Program-made: the position numbers and the translations under genes
Assembly: GCF_014645835.1 (NCBI RefSeq)
Contig: NZ_BMMM01000011.1
Coordinates: 186,001-250,000, forward strand
Length of the DNA stretch: 64,000 nt
From: Streptomyces albiflavescens
Lineage (GTDB): Bacteria > Actinomycetota > Actinomycetes > Streptomycetales > Streptomycetaceae
Reading direction: 5' to 3'
Shown here: positions 1-9,055 of the stretch, piece after piece
How the letters are laid out: the number at the start of each line of letters is the position of its first letter
How positions within the stretch are numbered: the first letter of the stretch is position 1
The notes under the pieces: model-generated
Seen by the model: only the letters and a program-made list of their open reading frames with translations
What the model was told of the DNA's origin: nothing
Databases searched by the model: none

Positions 1-813
1 CTGTGGAACGTCCATGTGCACGTGGACGACGCGGGTGCCGCAGTGGAGGCGGGCGTCGAGGCCGGGCGGCCGTACCGGATCAGGATCACGCACTTCGGCC
101 TCGAGGACGTCCACACCGCGGGCGCGGCCGGGCGGCCGCCCCGGGAGCGGGCCCAACGCGCCGTCGTGGCCGTCGTGCCCGGTGAGGGTCTGGCCGGGCT
201 GTACACCGAGGCCGGGGCGACCACGGTGCTCGCGCGGCCCGGGGAGCCGCCCGCCAGCGGGGAGCTGGTCGAGGCGGTACGGCGCGCCCACGCCCGCGAG
301 GTGGTGCTCCTGCCGAATGACGCGGACCTGCGCCACACGGCGGCCGCGGCTGCCGAGCAGGCGCGCGCGGAGGGCGTCCGGGTCGCCCTGATCCCGACCC
401 GGTCCGCCGTGCAGGGCATCGCCGCGCTCGCCGTGCACGAGCCGGAGCGTCGCTTCGACGAGGATGTCGTCGCCATGACCTCGGCCGCCGGGGCCACGCG
501 CTACGCCGAGGTCGCCGTCGCCGAGCGGCAGTCCTGGACCATGGCCGGCATCTGCCAGGCCGGCGATGTCCTCGGCCTCATCGACGGCGATGTCGCCGTG
601 ATCGGCTCCAACATAACCGACACCGCCGAGGCCGTCCTCGACCGCATGCTCGCCGCCGGCGGCGAAATGGTCACCCTCGTCCTCGGCGACGAGGCTCCCG
701 ACGCCATCGCCGCGCATCTCGAATCCCGGGTGCGGGAGTCGTACCTGGCGGTGGACACGGTGGTGTATCGGGGCGGGCGGCAGGGGGCGTTGTTGTTGAT
801 CGGGGTGGAGTAG
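1..813 (+). CDS. DAK2-domain (FakA/YloV-like) protein, 3' part
   Basis: Only the C-terminal 270 residues are in the window; the frame is open from base 1 and the start lies upstream. The segment reads WNVHVHVDD...GRPYRIRITHF, followed by an EDD-like region with a VVLLPNDADLRHTA stretch and an IPTRSAVQGIAAL motif. This arrangement is typical of the C-terminal half of DAK2-domain proteins such as FakA (fatty-acid kinase catalytic subunit). FakA phosphorylates fatty acids presented by FakB; that role here is inferred from family only. The gene runs toward recG, as DAK2 genes often do in Gram-positive bacteria, but a minus-strand pair (HSP90-like, TPR) lies between them. Confidence 0.85.
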   Translation: MWNVHVHVDDAGAAVEAGVEAGRPYRIRITHFGLEDVHTAGAAGRPPRERAQRAVVAVVPGEGLAGLYTEAGATTVLARPGEPPASGELVEAVRRAHAREVVLLPNDADLRHTAAAAAEQARAEGVRVALIPTRSAVQGIAALAVHEPERRFDEDVVAMTSAAGATRYAEVAVAERQSWTMAGICQAGDVLGLIDGDVAVIGSNITDTAEAVLDRMLAAGGEMVTLVLGDEAPDAIAAHLESRVRESYLAVDTVVYRGGRQGALLLIGVE

Positions 814-1071
814 CGGCTGCTGGTGGGGGCGGGCTGGTCAGATTTCTTCGCCCCCTCCGCCCCTACCCTCGCTTCGGCCTTGACGGCCTCGTCCTCGGAC
901 GCCGGACGGGCCAGAAGTCTCAAGCCCCGGCCGGCAAAAGTTCAGCCCTTCCGGCGTTCGAGGAGCGAGCGTTTGAGGAGCGGGCGTTTGAGGGCGGAGC
1001 CCCCAGGACGGGACGGGACGGGACGGGCAACGGCGACGGGGGCGCCCCCCCCGCCCACCCGAACCCCCCAG
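814..1071. repeat. Convergent intergenic region with short tandem repeats
   Basis: This 258-bp gap separates converging genes. It contains three adjoining copies of a 15-bp unit (CGTTYGAGGAGCGRG, about 955-997) and four copies of GGGAC (1007-1026). Upstream is CTCGTCCTCGGACGCCGGAC, a phrase resembling the GC-rich intergenic repeats scattered through Streptomyces chromosomes (from general knowledge, not checked). I see no open coding frame with a plausible start and no clean terminator hairpin. Confidence 0.5.
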
Positions 1072-4000
1072 TCAGCGCTCCGTACCCGCCTCCACCAGCC
1101 CGAGCATGTTCTCCGCCTCGCCTCGCCGAGCCTCCGCGGTCTCCCCTTCCACTCCCGCATACGCGGAAAGCACCGCACGCGCGCGTGCGCAGGCCGCGGC
1201 GGGGCGCCGTAGGTCGGCCTCCAGCCACCCGGCGGCGAGCTCGGCACCGGTGCGGGCGTCAAGGGCATCCTCGCCGAGGGAGCCGAACACCGAGATCGCC
1301 CGAGTCATGTGGGCCAAGGCCTCTTCGAACGCGACCCGGGCGGCGGCCTCGTCCGTCGCGTCGGGCACGGAACGGGCCAGGAGGTCCCCGAACTGGCGAC
1401 AGGTGTGGCCGAGTTCGGCGACGAGGCGACCACGCACATCCTCGTCCTCCGGCGAGCCGGCAGGCGAGTCGGACAGCGAGTCCGACGGCGAACCGGCGAC
1501 GGCCGACGCCCCCTCGACCGCCGACTCGCACTCCCGCACAGCCGTCGACATCAACTCCCGCGCCCCGTCGAGCCCCGCATCCGTACGAGCCACGGCCCAC
1601 GCACGCGCCCGCAGCGACCGGACGAGCCCGTGGACGTTGCCGAGGGCGCGCCAGAGGTCGCCGGCTCGGGCGTACGCCTGGTCCGCCTGGGCGGGCAGCC
1701 CAGCGTGCCCGAGGGCCTCGGCGGCGAGATGCGCGAGCATCGCGTGGTCTCGCTGTTCGGGCCAGTGCCGGGCGATGTCCGCGGCCCGCAACCAGTGTTC
1801 GGCGGCCTCACGGTGTTCGCCGAGCTCGGTGAGACAGTCACCGAGCCACCACCGCGTCTGCACGATCGCTCCGTCGCCGTGCATCTCGGCGGTCAGATCG
1901 GGCAGTGCCGACTCGAGCACCTCGGCGGCCTCCGCCCACCGCCCCTGACGGAGCAGGAAACCGCCGAGCTGGTGCCGGGCCCAGGCGCCGAGCGTGGCGG
2001 CCTCGCCCGCCTCGTCGGCCCAGTGCGCGGACTCCAGGGCATGCTCCGCGGCGGGCCGGAGCTGCCCCGTGGTGCCGAGGATCTCGGCGAGCTGCAGGTG
2101 CAGCTGCGCCTGGCCCATGGGCTCCAGGTACATCCCTCCGTGGTCCAGCGCCGCGCGCGCCGCCCGTTCCGCGCCCTCGGTGTCGCCGCGGTGCAGGGCG
2201 ATCCCGGCCAGCCGGGAGTCGTACTCGACGGCGAACCACGGCAGCCCGGCCGCCACGAACGTCTGCACGGCCCGCGAGAGCAGCTCCGCGGCCGCCTCGG
2301 CGTCCCCGGAACGCGCCGCGAGCTCCCCGAGCATCGCCTGCGCCTCCGCCGCCCGTGAGGCCACTGCCACGTCGTCCGCGACATGCGGCTCGGCAAGCGC
2401 CAGCAACTCCCGTGCGGCCTCCTCGGCGTCGGTCACCAGAGCGCCCCCGGCCTGCGCTGCGCCCCCGGCCTGCGCTGCGCCCCCGGCCTCATCCAGGCGG
2501 TGCATCAATATCCGCGCCCGCCCCACCAGCACGGACGCTGTCTGAGACACCCCCGTTCCGCCCCCCGCGAAGAGGGCGAGCACCTTCTCGTACGGCTCGG
2601 AGACGGCCGTGAGGGCCTCCTCGGTCGCGCCGGACAGGGCGTGGACGTACGTGGCGCGGGCGCGGGCGGCCAGCGCCTCGCCGGGGTCGCCCGCCTCGGC
2701 GTACAACTCGGCCGCGCGGTGGAAGAGTTCGATGCCCTCCGGACCGCGGCCCATCGCCGCGTGGTCGGCCATCTCCGCGCGGTCGCGGACATCCAGTTCA
2801 TGGCCCTCGGCGGCCCGCGAGACCGTGGCCCACGCCTCGACGGCGTCGGGGCTCCGCAGGGCCGAGAGCCGCCGGGCCTCGGCGAGCAGCGCGGACAGGT
2901 CCGGCTCGGCGGCCGGTCGCGTGACAGCGCTCGTGGGCGGCGCCGGCACGGGGGTGCGCGCGGTTCGTGCTGAGCGCACGCCCAGAGGCAGCCGGTCCAC
3001 GAGCGGCGGCTGATCCATCCGCGCACGGGCGCGCTCACTGACGTGCGAGGTGCCGTTGCGTGCATCGAAGCGCGCCGCCAGCGAAAGTGCCTCCCCGCGC
3101 GCGTGGACGGCGAGTTCACCCGCGGTCCACGCCTGTCCGGCAGGTCCGGGCACTGTCTGTTCGCCGAGCCCGAGCGACGTCAGGCGGCCCATCAGGAGGG
3201 CCACCACGGCCATGAAGTCCAGCTTGCTGCGCGGGTCACCGGTGTCCGTGAAGTACGCGGGCCGCTCCGCGAGCAGCTCCAGGGCGCGCGCCTCGTTGCC
3301 GGAGAGCGCGCAGAACTCCACGTGGTCCGCGTAAGCCCCGCGCATGCTCTCCATGGCACGCACCAGTCGGAAGCCCCGCAGGTGATGGGCGCGTGCCTCG
3401 TCGACGCGCCCCAGCCGCAGCAGGGGGAGCAGGGAGGAGGCGAGGACGGTGTGCGGCTCGTGGGCGCAGGTGTACTCGCCCTCCAGGACCGGGGTCCACA
3501 GCTCCAGCGCCTCCGCGTCCGCGTCGCGCTCCGCGCGCCACCAGCCCTGGCTGTGCAGTTCGCACGCGTGGCAGTCGGCCATGGTGTCCCGGTCGGCGGC
3601 CAGCCAGGCGGCGTAGGCCCGCTCGGCGCGCTCCAGGTCGCCCAGGTGGGCCGCGACGCTGAACTCGGCGCCGCGCACGGCCCGTTCGGAGTGACCGGCC
3701 AGCCGGTAGCGGTGCTCCATCTCGCCGAGCCACTTCTCTATGGAGGCGAGCGGAATGTGCGGCTGGTCGAGCATTCCGGCGGACATCCACTTGAAGACCC
3801 AGTGCAGGGAGTGGATCTCGTACTCGTCGAAGTCCTCGGGGCGCTCGTCCCACATGCGCAGCAGGCGCGCGAAGGGGACGAACATCTTGTCCTTCTCGGA
3901 GCTGTAGTTGTAGACCTTCAGCTGGTGTCCGAGCGCCTCGATGACGGCGAGCGGGATGTTCAGTTTCTCGGCCTCGACGAGCAGTTGCTCCGCGCGCGCG

Positions 4001-4083
4001 TTGCGGGCGGGACCCTCCGGTTGCTCGTAGTTGTCCGCCATCGCCTGGCGCAGGGTGTCGAAGTCCATGGCCTGGCTGCTCAT
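1072..4083 (-). CDS. Large tetratricopeptide-repeat protein paired with HSP90-like ATPase
   Basis: This encodes 1003 residues starting MSSQAMDFDTLRQAMADN. The ATG overlaps the TGA of the upstream HSP90-family gene by four bases (ATGA), indicating translational coupling. Most of the protein is Ala/Glu/Leu-rich helical repeats typical of TPR solenoids, for example ARDELLALAEPHVADDVAVASRA-type helices and the LRQGRWAEAAEVLESALPDL region. No enzymatic domain, signal peptide or membrane segment is evident, so it is probably cytosolic. Around residues 530-550 an AQAGGA unit is repeated almost three times. It may act as partner or co-chaperone of the HSP90-like protein; this is inference from coupling and from the general HSP90-TPR association in eukaryotes. 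Confidence 0.85.
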   Translation of the reverse strand: MSSQAMDFDTLRQAMADNYEQPEGPARNARAEQLLVEAEKLNIPLAVIEALGHQLKVYNYSSEKDKMFVPFARLLRMWDERPEDFDEYEIHSLHWVFKWMSAGMLDQPHIPLASIEKWLGEMEHRYRLAGHSERAVRGAEFSVAAHLGDLERAERAYAAWLAADRDTMADCHACELHSQGWWRAERDADAEALELWTPVLEGEYTCAHEPHTVLASSLLPLLRLGRVDEARAHHLRGFRLVRAMESMRGAYADHVEFCALSGNEARALELLAERPAYFTDTGDPRSKLDFMAVVALLMGRLTSLGLGEQTVPGPAGQAWTAGELAVHARGEALSLAARFDARNGTSHVSERARARMDQPPLVDRLPLGVRSARTARTPVPAPPTSAVTRPAAEPDLSALLAEARRLSALRSPDAVEAWATVSRAAEGHELDVRDRAEMADHAAMGRGPEGIELFHRAAELYAEAGDPGEALAARARATYVHALSGATEEALTAVSEPYEKVLALFAGGGTGVSQTASVLVGRARILMHRLDEAGGAAQAGGAAQAGGALVTDAEEAARELLALAEPHVADDVAVASRAAEAQAMLGELAARSGDAEAAAELLSRAVQTFVAAGLPWFAVEYDSRLAGIALHRGDTEGAERAARAALDHGGMYLEPMGQAQLHLQLAEILGTTGQLRPAAEHALESAHWADEAGEAATLGAWARHQLGGFLLRQGRWAEAAEVLESALPDLTAEMHGDGAIVQTRWWLGDCLTELGEHREAAEHWLRAADIARHWPEQRDHAMLAHLAAEALGHAGLPAQADQAYARAGDLWRALGNVHGLVRSLRARAWAVARTDAGLDGARELMSTAVRECESAVEGASAVAGSPSDSLSDSPAGSPEDEDVRGRLVAELGHTCRQFGDLLARSVPDATDEAAARVAFEEALAHMTRAISVFGSLGEDALDARTGAELAAGWLEADLRRPAAACARARAVLSAYAGVEGETAEARRGEAENMLGLVEAGTER
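2441..2493. repeat. 18-bp tandem repeat inside TPR gene
   Basis: An 18-bp unit (GCGCCCCCGGCCTGCGCT on the plus strand) occurs twice exactly, at 2441-2458 and 2459-2476, with a third partial copy after it. Being a multiple of three it adds Ala-Gln-Ala-Gly-Gly-Ala units to the protein without changing frame. Confidence 0.8.
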
Positions 4084-5918
4084 CGGCGGTCGTCCTTCCC
4101 GGGGTCGGTGTGCGTGGCCCACTCCAGGAGGCCGATGAACGCGCGGTTGAGGAGCGCGGAGTCCGCGGGGCGCAGCGGGCGCTGGGCCATCAGCAGCGCT
4201 TGCCCGTAGAGGGACTCCGTGGCGGTGCCTATCAGCTCCGGGTCGCTGAGTGAACTGATCCTTCGGATCAGCGGGTTGAGGTGGTTGAGCACCAGACGCG
4301 CGCGTGGGGCGCTGCCGCGCAGCGAGCCGAGGATGCCCGCCCAGAGGTCGTCGGCCTGCTCCTCGGCCTCCGCGCGGGCCTGCTCGTGGCGGGCCGCCCG
4401 GTCGTCCAGGTGCAGCGCCGGGACCGACAGCGGGTGGAAGGCGCGCAGGGCCACATCGCAGCCCAGGGGGTCGAGTCTGGCCCGCGCGGCCGCCAGGAAG
4501 GCCGACAGGGCCAGCTCCTCGGCCGGGTCGACCGCGTCCAGGTGGGCCGTCACGGTGTCGGCGTCGAGCTCCGACACCGCCGTGCCCGGGCGCACGGACG
4601 GCAGTGCCTCGATCAGCTCGCTGTCGTACGTGTAGCCGCCGTTGATCACCCCGATGCCCTGCGCGGAGGCGATCGGCGCGACCTGCCGGTACTCCTCCAC
4701 GGTCCGCGTGAAGTGCACTACGGGGTGCCGTTGCGCGAACTCCTCCAGGGACAGCCGCCCGTCGGTCGTCTCGAAGGGCAGCCACGGGAGCATCGTGCGC
4801 AGCATCTCCTTGTCGTGCCGCGCAAGGGATTTCACGCCCAGGTAGTGGACCGACAGGAAGGCGGCCAGTCGCTCCGGATCGCCCGCCGCGAGCCCGGTCA
4901 GCCAGGCGCGAATCCTTTCGCCCAGCGCCTCCCGTACGGCCGCGAGCGTCTCGTCCTCGTACAGCGACTCCCGTGACGCGGTGGGCCGCAGGCTGTCCGT
5001 GTCGAGGACGCAGCGCACGAAGAACGCCCAGTCGGGCAGCAGCTGTTCGGCCCGCTCGGTGAGCAGCATGCCCTTCAGGTGCACGCGGTGGCCGGCACGC
5101 TGGGCCGGGCTGACCGCGGACGGCAGGACGTACGCCACGCCCCGGATCCCGGCGAGCGGCACGTCCAGGTCGATCGAGTCCAGCGGCGTGAAACCGAACA
5201 GGTCGTGGCAGTGCCGGGCCAGGGCCACCCTTCGGGTGGCGGGGCTCGGGTACGCACGGTCCCAGGGCGCCGGAAGGTCCGCGATCACCTCGTCGCCGAC
5301 CCGCACGTCGTACGGCAGCAGCGACCCGAAGTCCCGCGCCAGCGAACGCACCCGCTCCTCGCTCAGCCACTCGCCCGCCCCGGCGCGCGCCACCAGGTGC
5401 ACGGTGGTGCCCGGTTCGGTGCGCGCCTCGTGCGGCAGCGTGCGCACGGTGTACGAGCCGTCGTCGGCCGCCGTCCACTCCACGGGCGCCGCCTCGGGCG
5501 TGCGTGCGCTGCGGCTGACGACCCGGATGCGCTCGGCGACGACGAAACACGCCAGCAACCCGATGCCGAACTGCCCGAGGAAGTCGGAACGGGCCGATTC
5601 CAGACCGTCGTTCCGCTTGGAGCTGCGGCCGATGGTCGCGAGGAGGTTGTGCACGTCGGACTCGGTGAGCCCCACACCGGAGTCCTCCACTCGCAGGGCG
5701 CCGCCCTCGGCGTACAGGCGCACGGTGGCGGGCGCGTCCGGCTGTTCGGCGCGTCGCGCGGTGATCGCGTCCACCGCGTTCTGCAGCAGCTCGCGCAGAT
5801 AGACCTTGGGACTGGAATAGAGGTGATGGGAGAGCAGGTCCACCAAACCGCGCAGGTCGACCTGGAACGTATGAGGTGACTGAGGTGCCTGTGATGGCTG
5901 TGAAGTCTGGGAGTCCAT
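4080..5918 (-). CDS. HSP90-family ATPase (HtpG-like)
   Basis: This is a 612-residue GHKL-type chaperone. It has the Bergerat ATP-binding motifs: RELLQNAVDA (E43, N47, D50), VEDSGVG (79-83) and FLGQFGIG (ending at 120). The middle-domain phrase RGVAYVLPSAVSPAQRAGHRVHLKGML matches the HSP90 middle domain region that begins the VYVKRVFI-type element. The start at MDSQTSQPSQ puts the conserved domain about 18 residues in; an upstream in-frame extension has no family resemblance. It is shorter than E. coli HtpG (about 624 aa) but complete. It does not end in MEEVD, the eukaryotic TPR-docking tail. The downstream TPR gene starts inside its stop codon. It is divergent from recG. Confidence 0.88.
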   Translation of the reverse strand: MDSQTSQPSQAPQSPHTFQVDLRGLVDLLSHHLYSSPKVYLRELLQNAVDAITARRAEQPDAPATVRLYAEGGALRVEDSGVGLTESDVHNLLATIGRSSKRNDGLESARSDFLGQFGIGLLACFVVAERIRVVSRSARTPEAAPVEWTAADDGSYTVRTLPHEARTEPGTTVHLVARAGAGEWLSEERVRSLARDFGSLLPYDVRVGDEVIADLPAPWDRAYPSPATRRVALARHCHDLFGFTPLDSIDLDVPLAGIRGVAYVLPSAVSPAQRAGHRVHLKGMLLTERAEQLLPDWAFFVRCVLDTDSLRPTASRESLYEDETLAAVREALGERIRAWLTGLAAGDPERLAAFLSVHYLGVKSLARHDKEMLRTMLPWLPFETTDGRLSLEEFAQRHPVVHFTRTVEEYRQVAPIASAQGIGVINGGYTYDSELIEALPSVRPGTAVSELDADTVTAHLDAVDPAEELALSAFLAAARARLDPLGCDVALRAFHPLSVPALHLDDRAARHEQARAEAEEQADDLWAGILGSLRGSAPRARLVLNHLNPLIRRISSLSDPELIGTATESLYGQALLMAQRPLRPADSALLNRAFIGLLEWATHTDPGKDDRR

Positions 5919-6085
5919 CGTCGCTGCGCCGGTGGGTGGGGGGACGGGCGACGGCGCGGGGTCGGGCGGTCCCGGCGGACGGTGACCGCGAAGAGGGCCG
6001 GAGCGCGCCATCCTAGGCCCGGAACGACCCGCCTGACCAGCGGATTTCCGGGACGTATACGGCATTGTCGGTGCAGTGGTGTGCA

Positions 6086-8299
6086 ATGGATCTCGTGCCC
6101 GTGCTCGAAGAACCACTGAAGAAGGTACTCGGTCCCGCCACCGCCAAGGTGATGGCCGAGCACCTCGACCTGCACACCGTCGGCGATCTGCTGCACCACT
6201 ATCCGCGCAGATACGAGGAGCGCGGTCAGCTCACCCACCTCGCCGACCTGCCCATGGACGAGCATGTGACGGTGGTCGCCCAGGTCGCCGACGCGCGCCT
6301 GCACACCTTCGCCTCGTCCAGGGCCCCCCGCGGCAAGGGCCAGCGCCTCGAAGTGACCATCACCGACGGCAGCGGCCGCCTCCAGTTGGTCTTCTTCGGC
6401 AACGGCGTGCACAAGCCCCACAAGGACCTTCTGCCCGGCACGCGCGCGATGTTCTCCGGCAAGGTCTCCGTCTTCAACCACCGCCTCCAGCTGGCCCATC
6501 CGGCGTACGAGCTGCTGCGCGGCGACGGCGACGACGCGGCCGAGACCGTCGACTCCTGGGCGGGCGCGCTCATCCCGATCTACCCGGCCACCGCCAAGCT
6601 GGAGTCCTGGAAGATCGCCAAGTCGGTGCAGACGGTGCTGCCGAGCGCCCAGGAGGCCGTCGACCCCCTGCCGGACTCCCTCCGGGACGGCCGCGGCATG
6701 GTCGCCCTCCCCGAGGCCCTCCTGAAGATCCACCGCCCGCAGACCAAGGCGGACATCCATGACGCCCGTGCCCGCCTGAAGTGGGACGAGGCCTTCGTCC
6801 TCCAGGTCGCCCTGGCCCGCCGCCGCCACGCCGACGCGCAGCTCCCGGCAGTGGCCCGCACCCCCAAGGCGGACGGCCTGCTCAGCGCCTTCGACGGCAA
6901 GCTGCCCTTCACCCTCACCGAGGGCCAGCAGAAGGTCTCCAAGGAGATCTTCGACGACCTCGCGACCGAGCACCCGATGCACCGGCTGCTCCAAGGAGAA
7001 GTGGGCAGCGGCAAGACGATGGTGGCCCTGCGCGCCATGCTCGCCGTCGTCGACGCGGGCGGGCAGGCCGCGATGCTCGCCCCCACCGAGGTGCTCGCCC
7101 AGCAGCACCACCGGTCGATCACGGAAATGATGGGGGAGTTGGCTGAGGGCGGCATGCTCGGAGGGGCCGAGCACTCCACCAAGGTCGTGCTGCTCACGGG
7201 CTCCATGGGCGCGGCCGCCCGGAGGCAGGCGCTGCTCGATCTGGTCACCGGAGAGGCCGGGATCGTGATCGGCACGCATGCGCTGATCGAGGACAAGGTG
7301 CAGTTCCACGACCTGGGCCTGGTCGTGGTCGACGAGCAGCACCGGTTCGGTGTCGAGCAGCGCGACGCCTTGCGTGGCAAGGGCAAGCAGCCCCCACACC
7401 TGCTGGTCATGACCGCCACACCCATCCCGCGCACCGTGGCGATGACCGTCTTCGGCGACCTGGAGACCTCCGTCCTCGACCAGCTGCCCGCCGGCCGCTC
7501 GCCGATCGCCAGCCATGTCGTCCCAGCCGCGGACAAGCCCCACTTCCTGACGCGCGCGTGGGAGCGCGTCCGTGAGGAAGTGGACAACAGCCATCAGGCG
7601 TATGTGGTCTGCCCCCGTATCGGGGACGAGGAGGACGACCCCAAGAAGACCAAGAAGAAGTCCCCCGAGGACGAGGCGGAGAAGCGCCCGCCGCTCGCCG
7701 TCCTCGATGTCGCCGACCAGCTCGCCAAGGGCCCCCTCCAGGGACTCAAGGTCGAGGTCCTGCACGGCCGTATGCAGCCCGACGACAAGGACGCCGTCAT
7801 GCGCCGCTTCGCCGCGGGTGAGACCGACGTGCTGGTGGCGACCACCGTCATCGAGGTCGGGGTGAATGTGCCGAATGCCACAGCGATGGTGATCATGGAT
7901 GCCGACCGGTTCGGTGTCTCTCAGCTCCACCAGCTGCGCGGACGGGTCGGCCGAGGCTCGGCCGCCGGACTCTGCCTCCTGGTCAGCGAGATGCCCGAGG
8001 CCAGCGCGGCCCGTCAGCGGCTGAACGCGGTGGCGTCCACGCTCGACGGCTTCGAGCTCTCCCGCATCGACCTGGAACAGCGTCGCGAGGGCGACGTCCT
8101 CGGCCAGGCCCAGTCCGGCGTCCGCTCCTCGCTGCGCATGCTCGCCGTCATCGACGACGAGGAGATCATCGCCGAGGCCCGCGAGGAGGCCGCAGCGGTG
8201 GTGGCCGCCGACCCGGAGCTCGAGCGGCTCCCGGGACTGCGCACGGCTCTCCAGGCTCTGCTGGACGAGGAGAGGGAGCAGTACCTGGACAAGGGTTGA
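6086..8299 (+). CDS. recG: ATP-dependent DNA helicase RecG
   Basis: This encodes 737 residues, a normal length for RecG. RecG remodels stalled replication forks and recombination intermediates. Visible motifs are the N-terminal wedge/OB region, Walker A GEVGSGKT, the DEQH box (VVVDEQHRFG), motif III MTATPIPRT, VATTVIEVGVNVPNA and the motif VI phrase QLRGRVGRG. Start MDLVPVLEEPLKKVLG is preferred; another in-frame start seven codons earlier (6065) is possible. An acidic/Lys-rich insert (DEEDDPKKTKKKSPEDEAEK) lies between helicase motifs, common in actinobacterial RecG. The next gene is rsmD. Confidence 0.96.
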   Translation: MDLVPVLEEPLKKVLGPATAKVMAEHLDLHTVGDLLHHYPRRYEERGQLTHLADLPMDEHVTVVAQVADARLHTFASSRAPRGKGQRLEVTITDGSGRLQLVFFGNGVHKPHKDLLPGTRAMFSGKVSVFNHRLQLAHPAYELLRGDGDDAAETVDSWAGALIPIYPATAKLESWKIAKSVQTVLPSAQEAVDPLPDSLRDGRGMVALPEALLKIHRPQTKADIHDARARLKWDEAFVLQVALARRRHADAQLPAVARTPKADGLLSAFDGKLPFTLTEGQQKVSKEIFDDLATEHPMHRLLQGEVGSGKTMVALRAMLAVVDAGGQAAMLAPTEVLAQQHHRSITEMMGELAEGGMLGGAEHSTKVVLLTGSMGAAARRQALLDLVTGEAGIVIGTHALIEDKVQFHDLGLVVVDEQHRFGVEQRDALRGKGKQPPHLLVMTATPIPRTVAMTVFGDLETSVLDQLPAGRSPIASHVVPAADKPHFLTRAWERVREEVDNSHQAYVVCPRIGDEEDDPKKTKKKSPEDEAEKRPPLAVLDVADQLAKGPLQGLKVEVLHGRMQPDDKDAVMRRFAAGETDVLVATTVIEVGVNVPNATAMVIMDADRFGVSQLHQLRGRVGRGSAAGLCLLVSEMPEASAARQRLNAVASTLDGFELSRIDLEQRREGDVLGQAQSGVRSSLRMLAVIDDEEIIAEAREEAAAVVAADPELERLPGLRTALQALLDEEREQYLDKG

Positions 8300-8441
8300 T
8301 GACAGCGCCTCTGAATCTGAAGGGGGCGGGGGAACTGCACGAGCAACCGGAACGAACCCGCGGCCACCCCCGACGTAAAGCGTCCCCCACCCCCGCCTGC
8401 CAGACTGGATCCGTAACCATCCCGTCGAACAAGGACCCGAG

Positions 8442-9029
8442 ATGACCCGCGTGATCGCCGGCGCAGCCGGCGGACGCCGCCTAGCCGTCCCGCCGGGCAC
8501 CGGCACCCGGCCCACCTCCGACAGGGCGCGCGAAGGCCTCTTCTCCACCTGGCAGTCCCTGCTCGGCGGCCCGCTGGAGGGGGAGCGCGTGCTCGATCTG
8601 TACGCCGGTTCCGGTGCCGTCGGCCTGGAGGCGCTCAGCCGCGGCGCCGGACACACCCTGCTCGTCGAGGCGGACGCCCGCGCGGCCAAGGTCATCCGCG
8701 AGAACGTGAAGTCACTGGGCCTTCCGGGCGCCGAGGTCAGATCGGGCAAAGCGGAGCAGATCATCCAGGGGTCGGCGCCGGCGGACCCGTACGACCTGGT
8801 CTTTCTGGACCCGCCGTACGCTGTCACGGACGACGATCTTCGCGAGATTCTGCTCACACTCCGGGCGCAGGGCTGGCTAGCGGCCGAAGCCCTCGTCACC
8901 GTGGAGCGCAGCACCAGAGGTGGCGAATTCGGGTGGCCGGACGGCTTTGCAGGGCTCCGGGCCCGTCGCTACGGCGAGGGGACGTTTTGGTACGGTCGCG
9001 CCGCCTCTACGTGCGAAGACGCACGATGA
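8442..9029 (+). CDS. rsmD: 16S rRNA (guanine966-N2)-methyltransferase RsmD
   Basis: This 195-residue class I SAM methyltransferase carries motif I LDLYAGSGAVGLEALSRGA and the catalytic DPPY motif (LVFLDPPYA). The family methylates N2 of G966 in 16S rRNA during 30S assembly. It begins MTRVIAGAAGGRRLAVPPG, matching RsmD N-termini. Its TGA overlaps a possible ATG for the next frame, and it is very tightly linked to coaD, the usual actinobacterial arrangement. Confidence 0.95.
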   Translation: MTRVIAGAAGGRRLAVPPGTGTRPTSDRAREGLFSTWQSLLGGPLEGERVLDLYAGSGAVGLEALSRGAGHTLLVEADARAAKVIRENVKSLGLPGAEVRSGKAEQIIQGSAPADPYDLVFLDPPYAVTDDDLREILLTLRAQGWLAAEALVTVERSTRGGEFGWPDGFAGLRARRYGEGTFWYGRAASTCEDAR

Positions 9030-9055
9030 CCGGACCGGAGAGCGAGGGACCACAG

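Noticed and set aside
1072..5550. A 1492-codon open frame joining the TPR gene to the HSP90 gene
   Set aside because: The upstream part is Arg/Gly/Pro-rich antisense-like translation of the HSP90 coding sequence; the true TPR start is the ATG at 4083 overlapping the HSP90 stop.
5363..8914. Long minus-strand open frame through recG and rsmD
   Set aside because: It is a GC-skew shadow of recG; the plus strand carries complete RecG motifs.
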